A stretch of DNA of 64,000 nt from JAAOZP01 sp964616835 (GTDB lineage: Archaea; Thermoproteota; EX4484-205; JAAOZP01), in the NCBI GenBank assembly GCA_964616835.1, contig CAZTSG010000002.1, positions 1 through 64,000 on the forward strand. The letters are read 5' to 3'. Positions within the stretch are counted from its first letter, which is position 1, and every line of letters starts with the position of its first letter. Shown here piece after piece: positions 9,029 to 17,501 of this stretch. The notes beneath the pieces were generated by a model. The model was not told the DNA's origin. It searched no databases and saw only the letters and a list, made by a program, of their open reading frames with translations. The position numbers were made by a program, and so were the translations under genes.

Positions 9029-9880
9029 TCAACTGCTTTTGACAACCCTCCCCTTTTCCTCATTGAGCTCATCCAGTATTTTTTCAAACCTCCTCTTAAG
9101 CCTGTCATATGCTTCCTCCGACAATAATCCACTATCCCTCTCCTCCTTTATGAGGGCTAAGAAAACTCTAACCCTGGCGATCTCCTCATCTATAACGTTG
9201 ACTTCAACAGGTGGAGAAGGGAAGTGGACGACCGGCTGGCGTTGATATTCTTCTTCAGCTTCGGGAAGTGAAAGTGATGAGAAAAGGTCGGTGGGAGGAG
9301 AGATTGATTCCTCTAAGGAGGATTCTGAAGGAGCAGGCTCCTCTGGTCTCGACAAAGGTTGGAACAGTTCAGCAGGAGGAGTGGCTTTTTCAACGGGCTG
9401 TTCGATCGTAGTCTCCACTCTTTGAGAAGCCTTTTTCTGAGAAAGGAAAGAGAGTTTCCCACTCATGAAGGGTTGGAGTTTACCAACTACAATACCTGCT
9501 ATGGAAAAACCCCAGACGGCAAAGTAGCCAACATCGTACTGGGGGATGGTGAAGCCTAGTTGGGGAGGAAACATAGACACAGCTGTCGCAACGACCATTC
9601 CAAGTATCCCTATTGCTCCAGAGCGCATAGGGTAGAAGCCGAGTATCCCTGCAACAATAAGGGATGCAAATGAGACTATTAGCATAGCCTCGTAGAGCAG
9701 AAAGTTCATCGGTTGCTGCGTATCAGCCATAATTGTTTCAACTAATTGCCTCACCGTGAGGAAAAAGGTCTTCTCGCTGACTTGGCCAGAAGGCAGTGTA
9801 AAACTGCCGAAAGGAAGTAGGAAAACCGCTAGTAGAATCATCAAGCCGAACACTACGCCAAGGATCCTATCCAGATCCAT
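9029..9880 (-). CDS. Four-helix membrane protein with acidic/Pro-rich linker and SHOCT-like C-terminal module
   Basis: Four hydrophobic helices occupy about residues 6-25, 48-70, 75-98 and 108-130. A low-complexity Pro/Glu/Ser linker (~140-215) follows, then a C-terminal helical hairpin with FLALI, GLLSEEAY and RLKRR. The same module ends the soluble protein at 3663-4373. I start at ATG 9880 and not 9901 because a TATA-like element is centred about 30 bases upstream of 9880, which would leave only 10 bases to 9901. The function is not recognisable. It is the first gene of a two-gene operon with the flippase-like protein. Confidence 0.75.
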   Translation of the reverse strand: MDLDRILGVVFGLMILLAVFLLPFGSFTLPSGQVSEKTFFLTVRQLVETIMADTQQPMNFLLYEAMLIVSFASLIVAGILGFYPMRSGAIGILGMVVATAVSMFPPQLGFTIPQYDVGYFAVWGFSIAGIVVGKLQPFMSGKLSFLSQKKASQRVETTIEQPVEKATPPAELFQPLSRPEEPAPSESSLEESISPPTDLFSSLSLPEAEEEYQRQPVVHFPSPPVEVNVIDEEIARVRVFLALIKEERDSGLLSEEAYDRLKRRFEKILDELNEEKGRVVKSS

Positions 9881-9902
9881 TTGCACATAATAACCACACA
9901 TA

Positions 9903-9918
9903 AGCGTATATTAAGTTT
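9903..9918 (-). promoter_or_regulatory. TATA region of the 9029-9880 gene
   Basis: ACTTAATATACGC (minus strand) lies about 30 bases upstream of ATG 9880 and argues against the ATG at 9901. Confidence 0.4.
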
Positions 9919-10129
9919 CCTTAGTAAAATATTAACGAACTACTAGAGCCTTAACGCTTTAAAAGCCTTAGTTTTGTGAAAAAGCGTTTAAAGAAACGTT
10001 TCCTTCGTAAAAAGACAGTAACCCTGAAGCCGGAACATGCTGATTACGCATCATTCGAAGAAACAGCCACGAATCCAAGCGAAGAGCATGTTAAAAAGAG
10101 AAAAACGAGGATAAACAGTACTCTATTGC

Positions 10130-12721
10130 TTATCTTGGTGGAGGAGGCGGGGGATATGAGGGGGGAGCATACGCTGTCTGGGATGCGGGTTTTCTCCTTC
10201 TTAAGACGAGTGCAATAGCCACTATGATGATTATTGCTACTACCGCTATGTAGAGCCATGTGGGTATTCCGATGGTGATTGTTGAAATTGCTGTCTGGTG
10301 CTCGTTGCCAGCATTATCCACGGCTTTAACGTAGTACTGGATGCTTGTGAAAGGCATCTGTGAAGGTATTGAGCCTGTGTAAAAGCCTCCCTGAAGGTTC
10401 ATTACAACCTCCGTCCACGAGGAGCCTCCGTTGGTAGAATAGTATAGCTTAACCTCCCTAACGCCTGAGAGCTCGTCTGAAACCTGACAAGTTATCGTTG
10501 TTGACTCTCCGAAAACAGGGTTTGACGGGGCTGACAGGCCTGAGATCGTGGGCGGGGCAGTGTCTACAGTAAGCGTGAAGGAGCCGCTCCACGTTGCAGT
10601 ATTATCAACATTGTCTACGGCTTCAATGCTCCAGGTGTGAGAGCCCTCTGAAAGGCTTATAGTTTTAAAGTAGTCGCTACCAGCAGTCATAGATCCCTGG
10701 GAGATGCCGTCTACCGTTAGCCTAACCTCCTTAACCCCTGAGCCAGAGTCCTCAACCCTGACGGTGAAGGTTACTGAAGTCGAACGCTGTATCAAGCTTC
10801 CAGTGGGTGAAGCACTGCTTATCGCCGGAGGAGTCTTATCCATCACGATGGTTAGGGTTTTCTCAGCCTCATTGTTACCCGACTTGTCACTACTATAGTA
10901 GCCTATTGTGTGAGAACCGTCTAAGAGAGTCGAAAAAGTCAACCCAGCCGTGTAAGTACTCCAAGAACCTCCGTCAACCCTGTACTTAGTCTCCTCAACC
11001 CCACTCGCGTCATCGCTTGCTGAAAGCGTGAAGACAGTGGATCCGGAAACATAGGTTGTTGTGCCACTCGTATACTTCGGAGAGCCTACTGTCATCGTGG
11101 TGACAGGCGGAGTTGTGTCAGGTATTACGGTTACTGTCGCGGTTCCAGAGGTTAAACCGGTGGCTGAGGCTGTCAGAGTCTGTGTTCCACCCCTAATATC
11201 GTAGTAGTCTACTTTGACGAAGCTTGAGCCAGTGGGGATGACTACGCCAGTTATCCTGTTTGTTGTCCCAAATTCCCTAAACTCGCCGTCCGGGGAGGTT
11301 GTTGAAAGGCTTACGATTACGTTAGAGGTATGGGTTGTTTCAAAATTGTTAGCATCCCTCAGCGAGATGTTGAGGTAGGAATACGTTACTCCAGCAGCCA
11401 TCGTGAAGCTTGAAGGCGTTATAGCAAGCTTAGCAGGGGGACCAGCCTTAACGTCGAACGCATTGCTCTCCCCAGTCTTACCTGCCCCGCTTGTAGTAAT
11501 CTTAACGTTCCTGCCTACCCTGTTTATAGTGACCATGCCTGTCCACTTACCGTTCACAAAGGCACCTGTTATCGTGGGGTTGATTGTACCAGTGGTGTCC
11601 GTGAGGGAGTTTGTTCCAGTATAGTCCGTCTTAATGTTGTTGTAAGCATCGTAGGCAGTTATGGTTATTGAAAAAGGTGTTGCAACCTGCTTCGGTGAAG
11701 AAATCGTATCGAATTCGAAATGGTCCAGCAGACCCGGTGTAACCGTTAACTGCTTACTATCACCTCCATAATTCGGTACAATAATGAAAAAGTCGCCAAC
11801 GCGATTGACATACAAATAATCCAACGTACCAACTTGAATATTATATGTGCCAGCCTTGTCATCGTAATAGTAGAAATCCATATGGTCGTAGCCATTAGGT
11901 ATCGTAAGCTCGGTTATTGCGGCCCCGCCCTGAGTTAGGGAGAACTTCTTGTTGGCAGATGTTGAGTTTGAGCTGAGCTGAACCTTAAGGTCTCCACGGG
12001 TTATAGCTTCGCCGTTATAAGTTTTCCTAGAAACGGTCATCTTGACCCAATTACCGGCTTTAAGCGTAGTACTTGTAAGGCTGAGCTCTAAGTGGGGAGG
12101 ATAATACTTAACCTCAAGGAGGGGATGCTTACTTGAATCAGTATAGTCTTTGGAATACATTGCAAAACCATATTCATCGGTTCCTTCAGAACCATCACAC
12201 AGCATCCAACCGTAGTTCCTTATGGATGTGGCACTATCCTTAGCGGTAAATTTTTCAACAGATTCTTTAACATTTATTTCAAGCCAACCTGCAGAAGTAC
12301 CGACCGGTTTATAAGACACAGGAAGCCCTGAAGCAGGCATCGCACTCCACTTTACTGTAGACTCCGTCCAAGAGGCTGTAACGCGAAGACATTGCAAAGT
12401 CCTAGGTGCAGTAGGAGGCCAATACATGTATAATTTGAGGGTGGCGGAATCTATGACTGAGCCGGGAGGGATGCCTGTTAAGTCAAACATTATGAAAACA
12501 CGTTCCCTGTAACCATTTTTACTGAAGATTATTAAGTTACTTGATGACCCATAGTTAGTGTTGGGAGTTGCTTCGTAAACATAAGCATCGTCTGTAGGGC
12601 TGAAAGTTCTGGTAAGGAGGGCTATGCCGTCGCCAGCCACTCTCGTAACGTAGGGTATTGTTGAGCATATGATTATCATTACTGTTAAGAAGCCCGAAAC
12701 TATCCTTACTTTATTCAACAT
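10130..12721 (-). CDS. Large cell-surface protein: DNRLRE-type domain, Ig-like repeats, C-terminal anchor
   Basis: An 863-residue exported protein. The signal peptide covers residues ~5-30. Residues ~36-180 form a DNRLRE/carbohydrate-module-like jelly roll (DDAYVYEATPNTNYGSS start). Several Ig-like domains follow: one with a PNGYDH turn, a filamin/invasin-like pair (TAYDAYNNIKTDYTG and SLRDANNFETTHT), and three repeats opening with DTTPP-type linkers and GV(R/K/E)E turns. A single membrane helix (~825-847, WLYIAVVAIIIIVAIALVL) then an RRRK stop-transfer and a Pro-rich tail (PPPPPP) anchor it, leaving the bulk outside. Likely an adhesion or S-layer-associated protein. TATA lies about 36 bases upstream of ATG 12721. 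Confidence 0.85.
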   Translation of the reverse strand: MLNKVRIVSGFLTVMIIICSTIPYVTRVAGDGIALLTRTFSPTDDAYVYEATPNTNYGSSSNLIIFSKNGYRERVFIMFDLTGIPPGSVIDSATLKLYMYWPPTAPRTLQCLRVTASWTESTVKWSAMPASGLPVSYKPVGTSAGWLEINVKESVEKFTAKDSATSIRNYGWMLCDGSEGTDEYGFAMYSKDYTDSSKHPLLEVKYYPPHLELSLTSTTLKAGNWVKMTVSRKTYNGEAITRGDLKVQLSSNSTSANKKFSLTQGGAAITELTIPNGYDHMDFYYYDDKAGTYNIQVGTLDYLYVNRVGDFFIIVPNYGGDSKQLTVTPGLLDHFEFDTISSPKQVATPFSITITAYDAYNNIKTDYTGTNSLTDTTGTINPTITGAFVNGKWTGMVTINRVGRNVKITTSGAGKTGESNAFDVKAGPPAKLAITPSSFTMAAGVTYSYLNISLRDANNFETTHTSNVIVSLSTTSPDGEFREFGTTNRITGVVIPTGSSFVKVDYYDIRGGTQTLTASATGLTSGTATVTVIPDTTPPVTTMTVGSPKYTSGTTTYVSGSTVFTLSASDDASGVEETKYRVDGGSWSTYTAGLTFSTLLDGSHTIGYYSSDKSGNNEAEKTLTIVMDKTPPAISSASPTGSLIQRSTSVTFTVRVEDSGSGVKEVRLTVDGISQGSMTAGSDYFKTISLSEGSHTWSIEAVDNVDNTATWSGSFTLTVDTAPPTISGLSAPSNPVFGESTTITCQVSDELSGVREVKLYYSTNGGSSWTEVVMNLQGGFYTGSIPSQMPFTSIQYYVKAVDNAGNEHQTAISTITIGIPTWLYIAVVAIIIIVAIALVLRRRKPASQTAYAPPSYPPPPPPR

Positions 12722-12878
12722 TATTCAGCTGAGTAGTTTTCTTTTTCTCCTCGATATAAACTTTTAAAGACAAGTTTAAAAATTTTTAAAAAAACAACCT
12801 TTAATTCACTTTTTTCATCTAAAAAATGTTTTAAAACCATTTTAAACTCGAAAACGATTAGTATTATTGATTATTTCT
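12722..12878. other. A/T-rich spacer, no gene seen
   Basis: This stretch contains the promoter of the surface-protein gene (GTTTATATC on the minus strand, about 12753-12762) and A/T-rich low-complexity sequence downstream of nagA. No coding or RNA signal is visible. Confidence 0.4.
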
Positions 12879-14012
12879 TTAATTTATCCTTTTTCCTTCT
12901 ATGAGGGTCATGTGTACTTTGAAATCTTCTCCGATTACTACTAAGTCTGCATCCTTACCCTCTTCTATACTCCCTTTCTGCTCATGTATTCCAAGCAGTT
13001 TGGCAGGGTTTAGAGAAGCCGTTTTAGCCACTGAGCTTAGGGGGAGACGAGTGTAGTCTAGGAAGCGCCTAGCCAGCTCGTTCATGCCTGCCGATGTCCC
13101 GATAAGCCTGCCGTCTATGAATCTCGCTGTACCATTTACGGATATGTAGTCTATGCCGTCGTATACGTACTTGCCGTCCGGGAGCCCTGTGGATCTTACT
13201 CCGTCGGTTATTAGGATAATCCTGTCGTCTCCCAGAATATTAACTGTAAACCTAATCATAGAGGGGTGTATATGGGCACCGTCAGATATTATTTGCACAG
13301 TCACGTCTTTAGATTCGAATATTGCTAGAGGGGGGCCGGGAGCCCTGTGGTGGATAGAGGGCATTGCGTTGAAAAGATGCGTAACGTGTTTGACACCCAT
13401 TTTTATTGCTTGAAGAGTCTGCTCGTAATCAGCCGAGGAGTGGCCAAAGGAAACAACAACTCCTTTTTCCAGAAGGATTTTAATCACTTCCTCAGAGCCC
13501 TCGAGCTCAGGCGCTATTGTCATCATCCTAAGCCAATTCTTACATTTATCCATTATATTGGACAGGACGCTTAGAGAAGGGTTGCAGATTGAAGAATCGC
13601 GGATACCTCCTTTCCTATGTTTTGAAATAAATGGGCCCTCAAGATGAAACCCTAGAAAACGGGCTCCATCTAAGCCTTTTGAAACCCTTTTCAGAACAGC
13701 CTCCAAATGCTTGTTTTCCTGCCCAATCTTGTAGAAAGTTGTTGCAAGGAAGCCTGTTACTCCATGCTCAGCGCATGCTTTAGATATTGTGTTAATTGCT
13801 TCCTCATCTTCGTCAAGAACATCAGCGCCGCCTCCACCGTGTATGTGAATATCTATGAACCCTGGGAAGACCATGTCCCCATCCACGTTAACCTTTTCAA
13901 CTCCATTGGCTGTTAACGATTCACCTATTTTCTTGATCTTACTGTTTTGTATTAAAATGTCTGCAAGGGTCTCCCCCCAGGGATTAACTATTCTAGCGTT
14001 TTTTATTAGCAT
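12879..14012 (-). CDS. nagA: N-acetylglucosamine-6-phosphate deacetylase
   Basis: Removes acetate from GlcNAc-6-phosphate, giving glucosamine-6-phosphate for entry into glycolysis. Amidohydrolase-fold landmarks are all present: PGFIDIHIHGGGG, the metal-binding Glu in HLEGPF, His in FGHSSAD, and THLFNAMP followed by HHRAPG, then the catalytic Asp in ILITDGVRSTG. ATG 14012 (MLIKNARIVNPWGE) matches the usual family start and gives 377 residues; the frame extends to 14075, but the extra 21 residues look non-coding. It follows a transporter and a truncated ChbG-type deacetylase on the same strand, forming an amino-sugar (chitin-oligosaccharide) operon. Confidence 0.93.
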   Translation of the reverse strand: MLIKNARIVNPWGETLADILIQNSKIKKIGESLTANGVEKVNVDGDMVFPGFIDIHIHGGGGADVLDEDEEAINTISKACAEHGVTGFLATTFYKIGQENKHLEAVLKRVSKGLDGARFLGFHLEGPFISKHRKGGIRDSSICNPSLSVLSNIMDKCKNWLRMMTIAPELEGSEEVIKILLEKGVVVSFGHSSADYEQTLQAIKMGVKHVTHLFNAMPSIHHRAPGPPLAIFESKDVTVQIISDGAHIHPSMIRFTVNILGDDRIILITDGVRSTGLPDGKYVYDGIDYISVNGTARFIDGRLIGTSAGMNELARRFLDYTRLPLSSVAKTASLNPAKLLGIHEQKGSIEEGKDADLVVIGEDFKVHMTLIEGKRIN

Positions 14013-14100
14013 GATAATCGCCGCTTTAAAAAACTCATTATTAAATTTTCCGTTAAGAATTCTAAATTTCCACATCCTCGGGAGAAATCAGCTCTACAAG

Positions 14101-15393
14101 TTACAATAGTTTCTTAGCTCTTTCGGCTAGCTTTGCACGTTTCCACCCTATGTCCTTCGGCAGGGTTAATGAAGCGGCTGTTAGAAAGAAGGCGCATATG
14201 GACCAAGTCACTGTTATTATTGTCACCATACCCCATTCTAATCCCACAGTATCCGCCAAGTAACCTGTTATTAAAGGTGCAAACCCTGATCCAACGTTTT
14301 CAACAAAAACCTGTATTGAGTGAGTAGTGCTTCTAACCTCTGGCAGGGAAATGTCTTGCAAAGATGCTACTACAGCAGGCCCAGCCATAGGAATAAAGAA
14401 GCCTGTTAACGCTGCAAGTAGGATAAATGCTTCCAGCCCGCTCTTAATCAAAATCGTCATGTCGAAAAAGACTAATCCTAAAGCTACCGATAGTCCTGCA
14501 AAGATAGCCCTTCCCCTCAACGTCCTCCTAAAAGCCCAGTCACTTATCAACCCCGCAACCAAATTACCAGCCACCATCGTTAAAAGCGCGACTAGCATAA
14601 CGAGAATCTGGGACCCTTCGTCAAAACTCCTAACATCAGTCATATAAGTGAAGAACCAGTAGGTTATTATCTGCCACGGGAAGACTCCGAAGAACCCTTG
14701 AACGAAGAGGAAAGCCATCGACTTCCTCTTAAGCACTTCAACCAACGATTCTCCTTTAAACGTGTCCTTCAATTTTTCTTTCACAGCAGTCAGCTCGGGC
14801 TCCGTAGATCCTCTAGGCTTATCCTTCAACGTTGTAATTATTAAAAGAGCCAGCAGTAAGCCAGGTACTCCGGTTATCAGGAATGCACTACGCCAACCTA
14901 GAGACCCGCCTATGATCGCTCCGATGAGAGTTCCTATAAGAGCCCCGAGTGCTCCAGAAGTATTTAAGACTCCGAGCGCAGTAGACCTTTTCTCCGGAGG
15001 AAAATTATCACCGATGAACGAGAGGATTCCGCTTGTTGCCTCATTATCGATTCCTGTCAACGCTCTGGTGAAAGCCAGCTCCAAATAGTTTGTTGAAAAA
15101 GTGGAGAGAACCGTTGTACCACCCCAGATAGCGCTTGCAAGCGCCGCTAAGGGGGGCCGAGCATACTTGTCGAAAAAATAACCCCACAGGGGCATGAAGA
15201 GTACGGCAACTATTGAGGCACCCGTCTGTATAGCGCCAAGCTGAGTATACGTAAGTAGGAACTCATCCCTTATCGAAGTTAAAAGTGGCGAGATCAGGAA
15301 TTTGTCAGCATTATGGAGCACCATGAAGATGAAGAATACGAAGACAGCGTACCAAGCTCCGCGCGGTGTCTTGTAAGCCTTATCCCTAGCCAT
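14101..15393 (-). CDS. MFS transporter, probable amino-sugar/oligosaccharide permease
   Basis: A twelve-helix major facilitator protein of 430 residues. The MFS loop motif appears as GYFFDKYARPP between helices 2 and 3, and a second copy as GLISDWAFRRTLRGR after helix 8; a long central cytosolic loop (~195-225) separates the halves. Start ATG 15393 has GAGGAGGG just upstream and lies 1 base after the stop of the truncated ChbG gene, so translation is coupled. With nagA downstream, import of GlcNAc or its oligomers is the simplest role. Sequence style resembles Spinster/hexuronate-type permeases; substrate remains inference. Confidence 0.85.
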   Translation of the reverse strand: MARDKAYKTPRGAWYAVFVFFIFMVLHNADKFLISPLLTSIRDEFLLTYTQLGAIQTGASIVAVLFMPLWGYFFDKYARPPLAALASAIWGGTTVLSTFSTNYLELAFTRALTGIDNEATSGILSFIGDNFPPEKRSTALGVLNTSGALGALIGTLIGAIIGGSLGWRSAFLITGVPGLLLALLIITTLKDKPRGSTEPELTAVKEKLKDTFKGESLVEVLKRKSMAFLFVQGFFGVFPWQIITYWFFTYMTDVRSFDEGSQILVMLVALLTMVAGNLVAGLISDWAFRRTLRGRAIFAGLSVALGLVFFDMTILIKSGLEAFILLAALTGFFIPMAGPAVVASLQDISLPEVRSTTHSIQVFVENVGSGFAPLITGYLADTVGLEWGMVTIITVTWSICAFFLTAASLTLPKDIGWKRAKLAERAKKLL

Positions 15394-15394
15394 A

Positions 15395-15778
15395 TTAAAC
15401 CCTCCTCTCTTTTAAGTCTCTCCAGCCGATTAGTGTAAAACCCAGTTCCTCGACGATTTTGAACGCTTCTTTCGACGCGACTAATTGGTCATCCATCAGA
15501 GTCGGCTCTTCGCTCCTAAGGCTCAGAGGCCCCCACCTGTATAGCTTCCACTCGCTCGTCAGCGTTGAGTGTACACCGCAGTCGTAGTGAGGATTGTTTT
15601 TGAAAAACTCAACTGCTTCAAGAACCCATGGGCAAGGCATCATCATACTGCAGCTGGAAACAATGCCCTCTTTAAAACCTAGGAAAGTAGCCATATTCTC
15701 AGGATGACGCATGCCAACGTCATCTGCATGAATAATTAGTAATTTATCTTTTGGATCAAAATTACTCGTCAGTATCAT
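15395..15778 (-). pseudogene. Truncated ChbG/HpnK (YdjC) family deacetylase
   Basis: The 127 residues match the N-terminal half of ChbG-type carbohydrate deacetylases, which remove acetyl groups from chitooligosaccharides. Present are the metal-binding IIHADDVGM and the GVHSTLTSEW segment. Family members are usually 240-300 residues and carry a later His-rich S-H-x-H motif, which is absent here: the frame stops after WRDLKERRV, immediately before the MFS start. No remaining part is found in other frames because the permease begins 1 base later. I read it as a 3' deletion that fused the remnant onto the permease gene; a functional half-domain is possible but unlikely. Confidence 0.7.
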
Positions 15779-15846
15779 GTTTCAAAAACTTTTAATAAAT
15801 ACTTAAACTTTTCTAATCGAGAAAAAGAGATACGCTAGCATCTTAA

Positions 15847-16350
15847 CTATCTTCTTGCTTCTCTAACCATGTGTCTTATTTCAGGAAGAACCAGTTTTCT
15901 AATTGCCAGTTCCACAGCGTTTTGAGAACCGGGTAAGCAGAGTATTATCTTGTCTGAGGCAACTCCTCCGAATGCTCTTGAAAGCATTGCGCTCACACCT
16001 ATCTCGTTATAGCTTATAGCTCTGAAGAGCTCTCCGAAACCATTAATCTTCTTCTCAACCATTTTTGAAATGGTTTCAACAGTTAGATCCCTCCTGCTCA
16101 AGCCTGTGCCTCCTATGGTGATGATAACGTCAACCCTCTTGTCTTTAATGAGCTCTCCTATTTTCCTTCTTATTTTTCCAGCATCGTTAGGTATGAGTAC
16201 TCTCTCAATCACGTCATACCCGTTTGAAACAAGGATTCTGAAAGCAGTATTTCCAGACTCGTCCGTATCGAGCGTTCTTGAATCGCTAATAGTTACTATT
16301 GCGAAAGACAGGTTTTTAGGAGCCTCCTCTCTATGTTTTACATAGCTCAT
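15847..16350 (-). CDS. moaB: MoaB/MogA-family molybdopterin adenylyltransferase
   Basis: Binds and adenylates molybdopterin before metal insertion in molybdenum/tungsten cofactor synthesis. Motifs include VTISDSR, the loop TDESGNTA, GGTGLSRRDLT and a closing LPGSQNAV segment, all typical of the MoaB/MogA fold. Length 167 is normal. ATG 16350 shares one base with the moaC stop (TAATG), so translation is coupled. It is the last gene of moaD-moaE-moaC-moaB. Confidence 0.93.
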   Translation of the reverse strand: MSYVKHREEAPKNLSFAIVTISDSRTLDTDESGNTAFRILVSNGYDVIERVLIPNDAGKIRRKIGELIKDKRVDVIITIGGTGLSRRDLTVETISKMVEKKINGFGELFRAISYNEIGVSAMLSRAFGGVASDKIILCLPGSQNAVELAIRKLVLPEIRHMVREARR

Positions 16351-16775
16351 TACTCTTTCACCTTTCTTTCAACGATTATGCTCTCAATAGCTGTATGAAG
16401 GTACTGCCCGCTTTCATCTTTCTCAACCTCCTTAACCATATCCCATATTGTCAGCAAGGCCATGGCTACTCCAGTTAAAGCCTCCATTTCAACACCGGTT
16501 TTAGACTCTGAAGAGACTTCGCATACCGCGGAAATCCTGTCCTCCTCCATCTGGAAAGCTACAGCTACGTGCGTAATAGGAATCGGGTGGCAACCAGGTA
16601 TTAGCTCTGACGTCTTCTTAACTGCAAGGATTGCCGAAACCTTAGCAACCGTTAAAACATCGCCTTTGGCGATTCTGCCAGCTCTTATCGCTTCTATTGT
16701 TTCACGTCTAAGCCTTATCCACCCTTTCGCAACAGCCTTCCTACGAGAAGGCTTCTTAAAGCCTATATCTACCAT
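16350..16775 (-). CDS. moaC: Cyclic pyranopterin monophosphate synthase
   Basis: MoaC converts the MoaA product (3',8-cyclo-GTP) into cyclic pyranopterin monophosphate. The family start VDIGFKKPSRRKAVAKG, the central ELIPGCHPIPIT motif and GVEMEALTGV with a late MVKEVEKD stretch are all present. I choose ATG 16775; the frame is open back to TTG 16802, which would overlap moaE by 4 bases, but the ATG gives the conserved N-terminus. It sits between moaE and moaB in a tight operon. Confidence 0.93.
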   Translation of the reverse strand: MVDIGFKKPSRRKAVAKGWIRLRRETIEAIRAGRIAKGDVLTVAKVSAILAVKKTSELIPGCHPIPITHVAVAFQMEEDRISAVCEVSSESKTGVEMEALTGVAMALLTIWDMVKEVEKDESGQYLHTAIESIIVERKVKE

Positions 16776-16798
16776 TCCAAACCCTTTTCCACTATTGT

Positions 16799-17215
16799 TC
16801 AAGGCTTAAAACTCTCCTTAACCCATCTTCCACCTTTCGGAGTAATTTCCTTCTTCCATATGGGGGCTTGGGCCTTAACCTCGTCAATTACCCAGCTGCA
16901 GGCTTCAAAAGCCTCTTTACGACTCTTTGCAGAAACCGCTACTAGAACAATGTTTTCAAGTGGTTTTAGTCTTCCAACCCTATGGATTATGGCAACGTCG
17001 CTTATTTCGAACTTCTCTAAAGCCCTCTCCCTTATTTCTCTAAGCTTTTCCTCCGCAACTTCTCTATATGCTTCAACAATAAGCTCGTTGACGGAATCAC
17101 CTTCTCTAAATGCTTTAACAATACCTAGGAAAAAAACTATGGCACCGGTTTCCTCATTTCTGAGCTTCAGAGAAACTTCGTCTATCGAAAAATCTTCTTC
17201 AACTATTTTTATCAA
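16799..17215 (-). CDS. moaE: Molybdopterin synthase catalytic subunit
   Basis: Transfers sulfur carried by MoaD onto cyclic pyranopterin monophosphate. Landmarks are the GAIVFFLGIVKAFREGDSV loop near the start, an AYREVAEEKL helix, IIHRVGRL and the late catalytic region with WKKEITPKGGRW. ATG 17254 would overlap moaD by 38 bases. TTG 17215 is preferred because it lies 1 base after the moaD stop, has GGAGG eight bases upstream, and yields the family-typical beginning I-K-I-V-E-E-D-F-S-I. MoaD lies directly upstream and must pair with it. Confidence 0.92.
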   Translation of the reverse strand: MIKIVEEDFSIDEVSLKLRNEETGAIVFFLGIVKAFREGDSVNELIVEAYREVAEEKLREIRERALEKFEISDVAIIHRVGRLKPLENIVLVAVSAKSRKEAFEACSWVIDEVKAQAPIWKKEITPKGGRWVKESFKP

Positions 17216-17216
17216 T

Positions 17217-17453
17217 TCAACCGCCTCCAGCCGGGGGGAATAATGAGACAGCATCCCCTTCTTTTAAGGTTGTGTATGGGTTTGTAAGCCTACCGTTGAC
17301 CGCTACGAGAAAACTCTCTGACCTCAGGCAATCATGCTTCTCCATAAGCTTCTCGACAACCTTATTAAGAGTTGACCCGTCTTCGACTTCAAGCAATTCT
17401 TTCGCCCCGATCTTCTCTCTAAGCCAAGCATAATATTTTATCTCAATCCTCAT
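17217..17453 (-). CDS. moaD: Molybdopterin synthase sulfur carrier subunit
   Basis: A 78-residue ubiquitin-fold protein with the diagnostic C-terminus LFPPAGGG. The terminal Gly-Gly is adenylated and thiocarboxylated, then donates sulfur in molybdopterin synthase. The fold is evident from the N-terminal strand (EIKYYAWLREKIG) and the hydrophobic FLVAVNG strand. It heads the moaD-moaE-moaC-moaB operon. The activating E1-like MoeB/ThiF enzyme is not in this window. Confidence 0.93.
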   Translation of the reverse strand: MRIEIKYYAWLREKIGAKELLEVEDGSTLNKVVEKLMEKHDCLRSESFLVAVNGRLTNPYTTLKEGDAVSLFPPAGGG

Positions 17454-17501
17454 AACTTATACTTAATGGGAAGATGGAGATGGTTAAAAGCTTTCTGAAA
17501 A

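Noticed and set aside
9976..10218. 80-codon plus-strand frame starting KKRLKKRFLRKK
   Set aside because: Its 3' half lies opposite the coding sequence of the surface protein and it matches no family; a Lys-rich start in A-rich DNA is not evidence enough.
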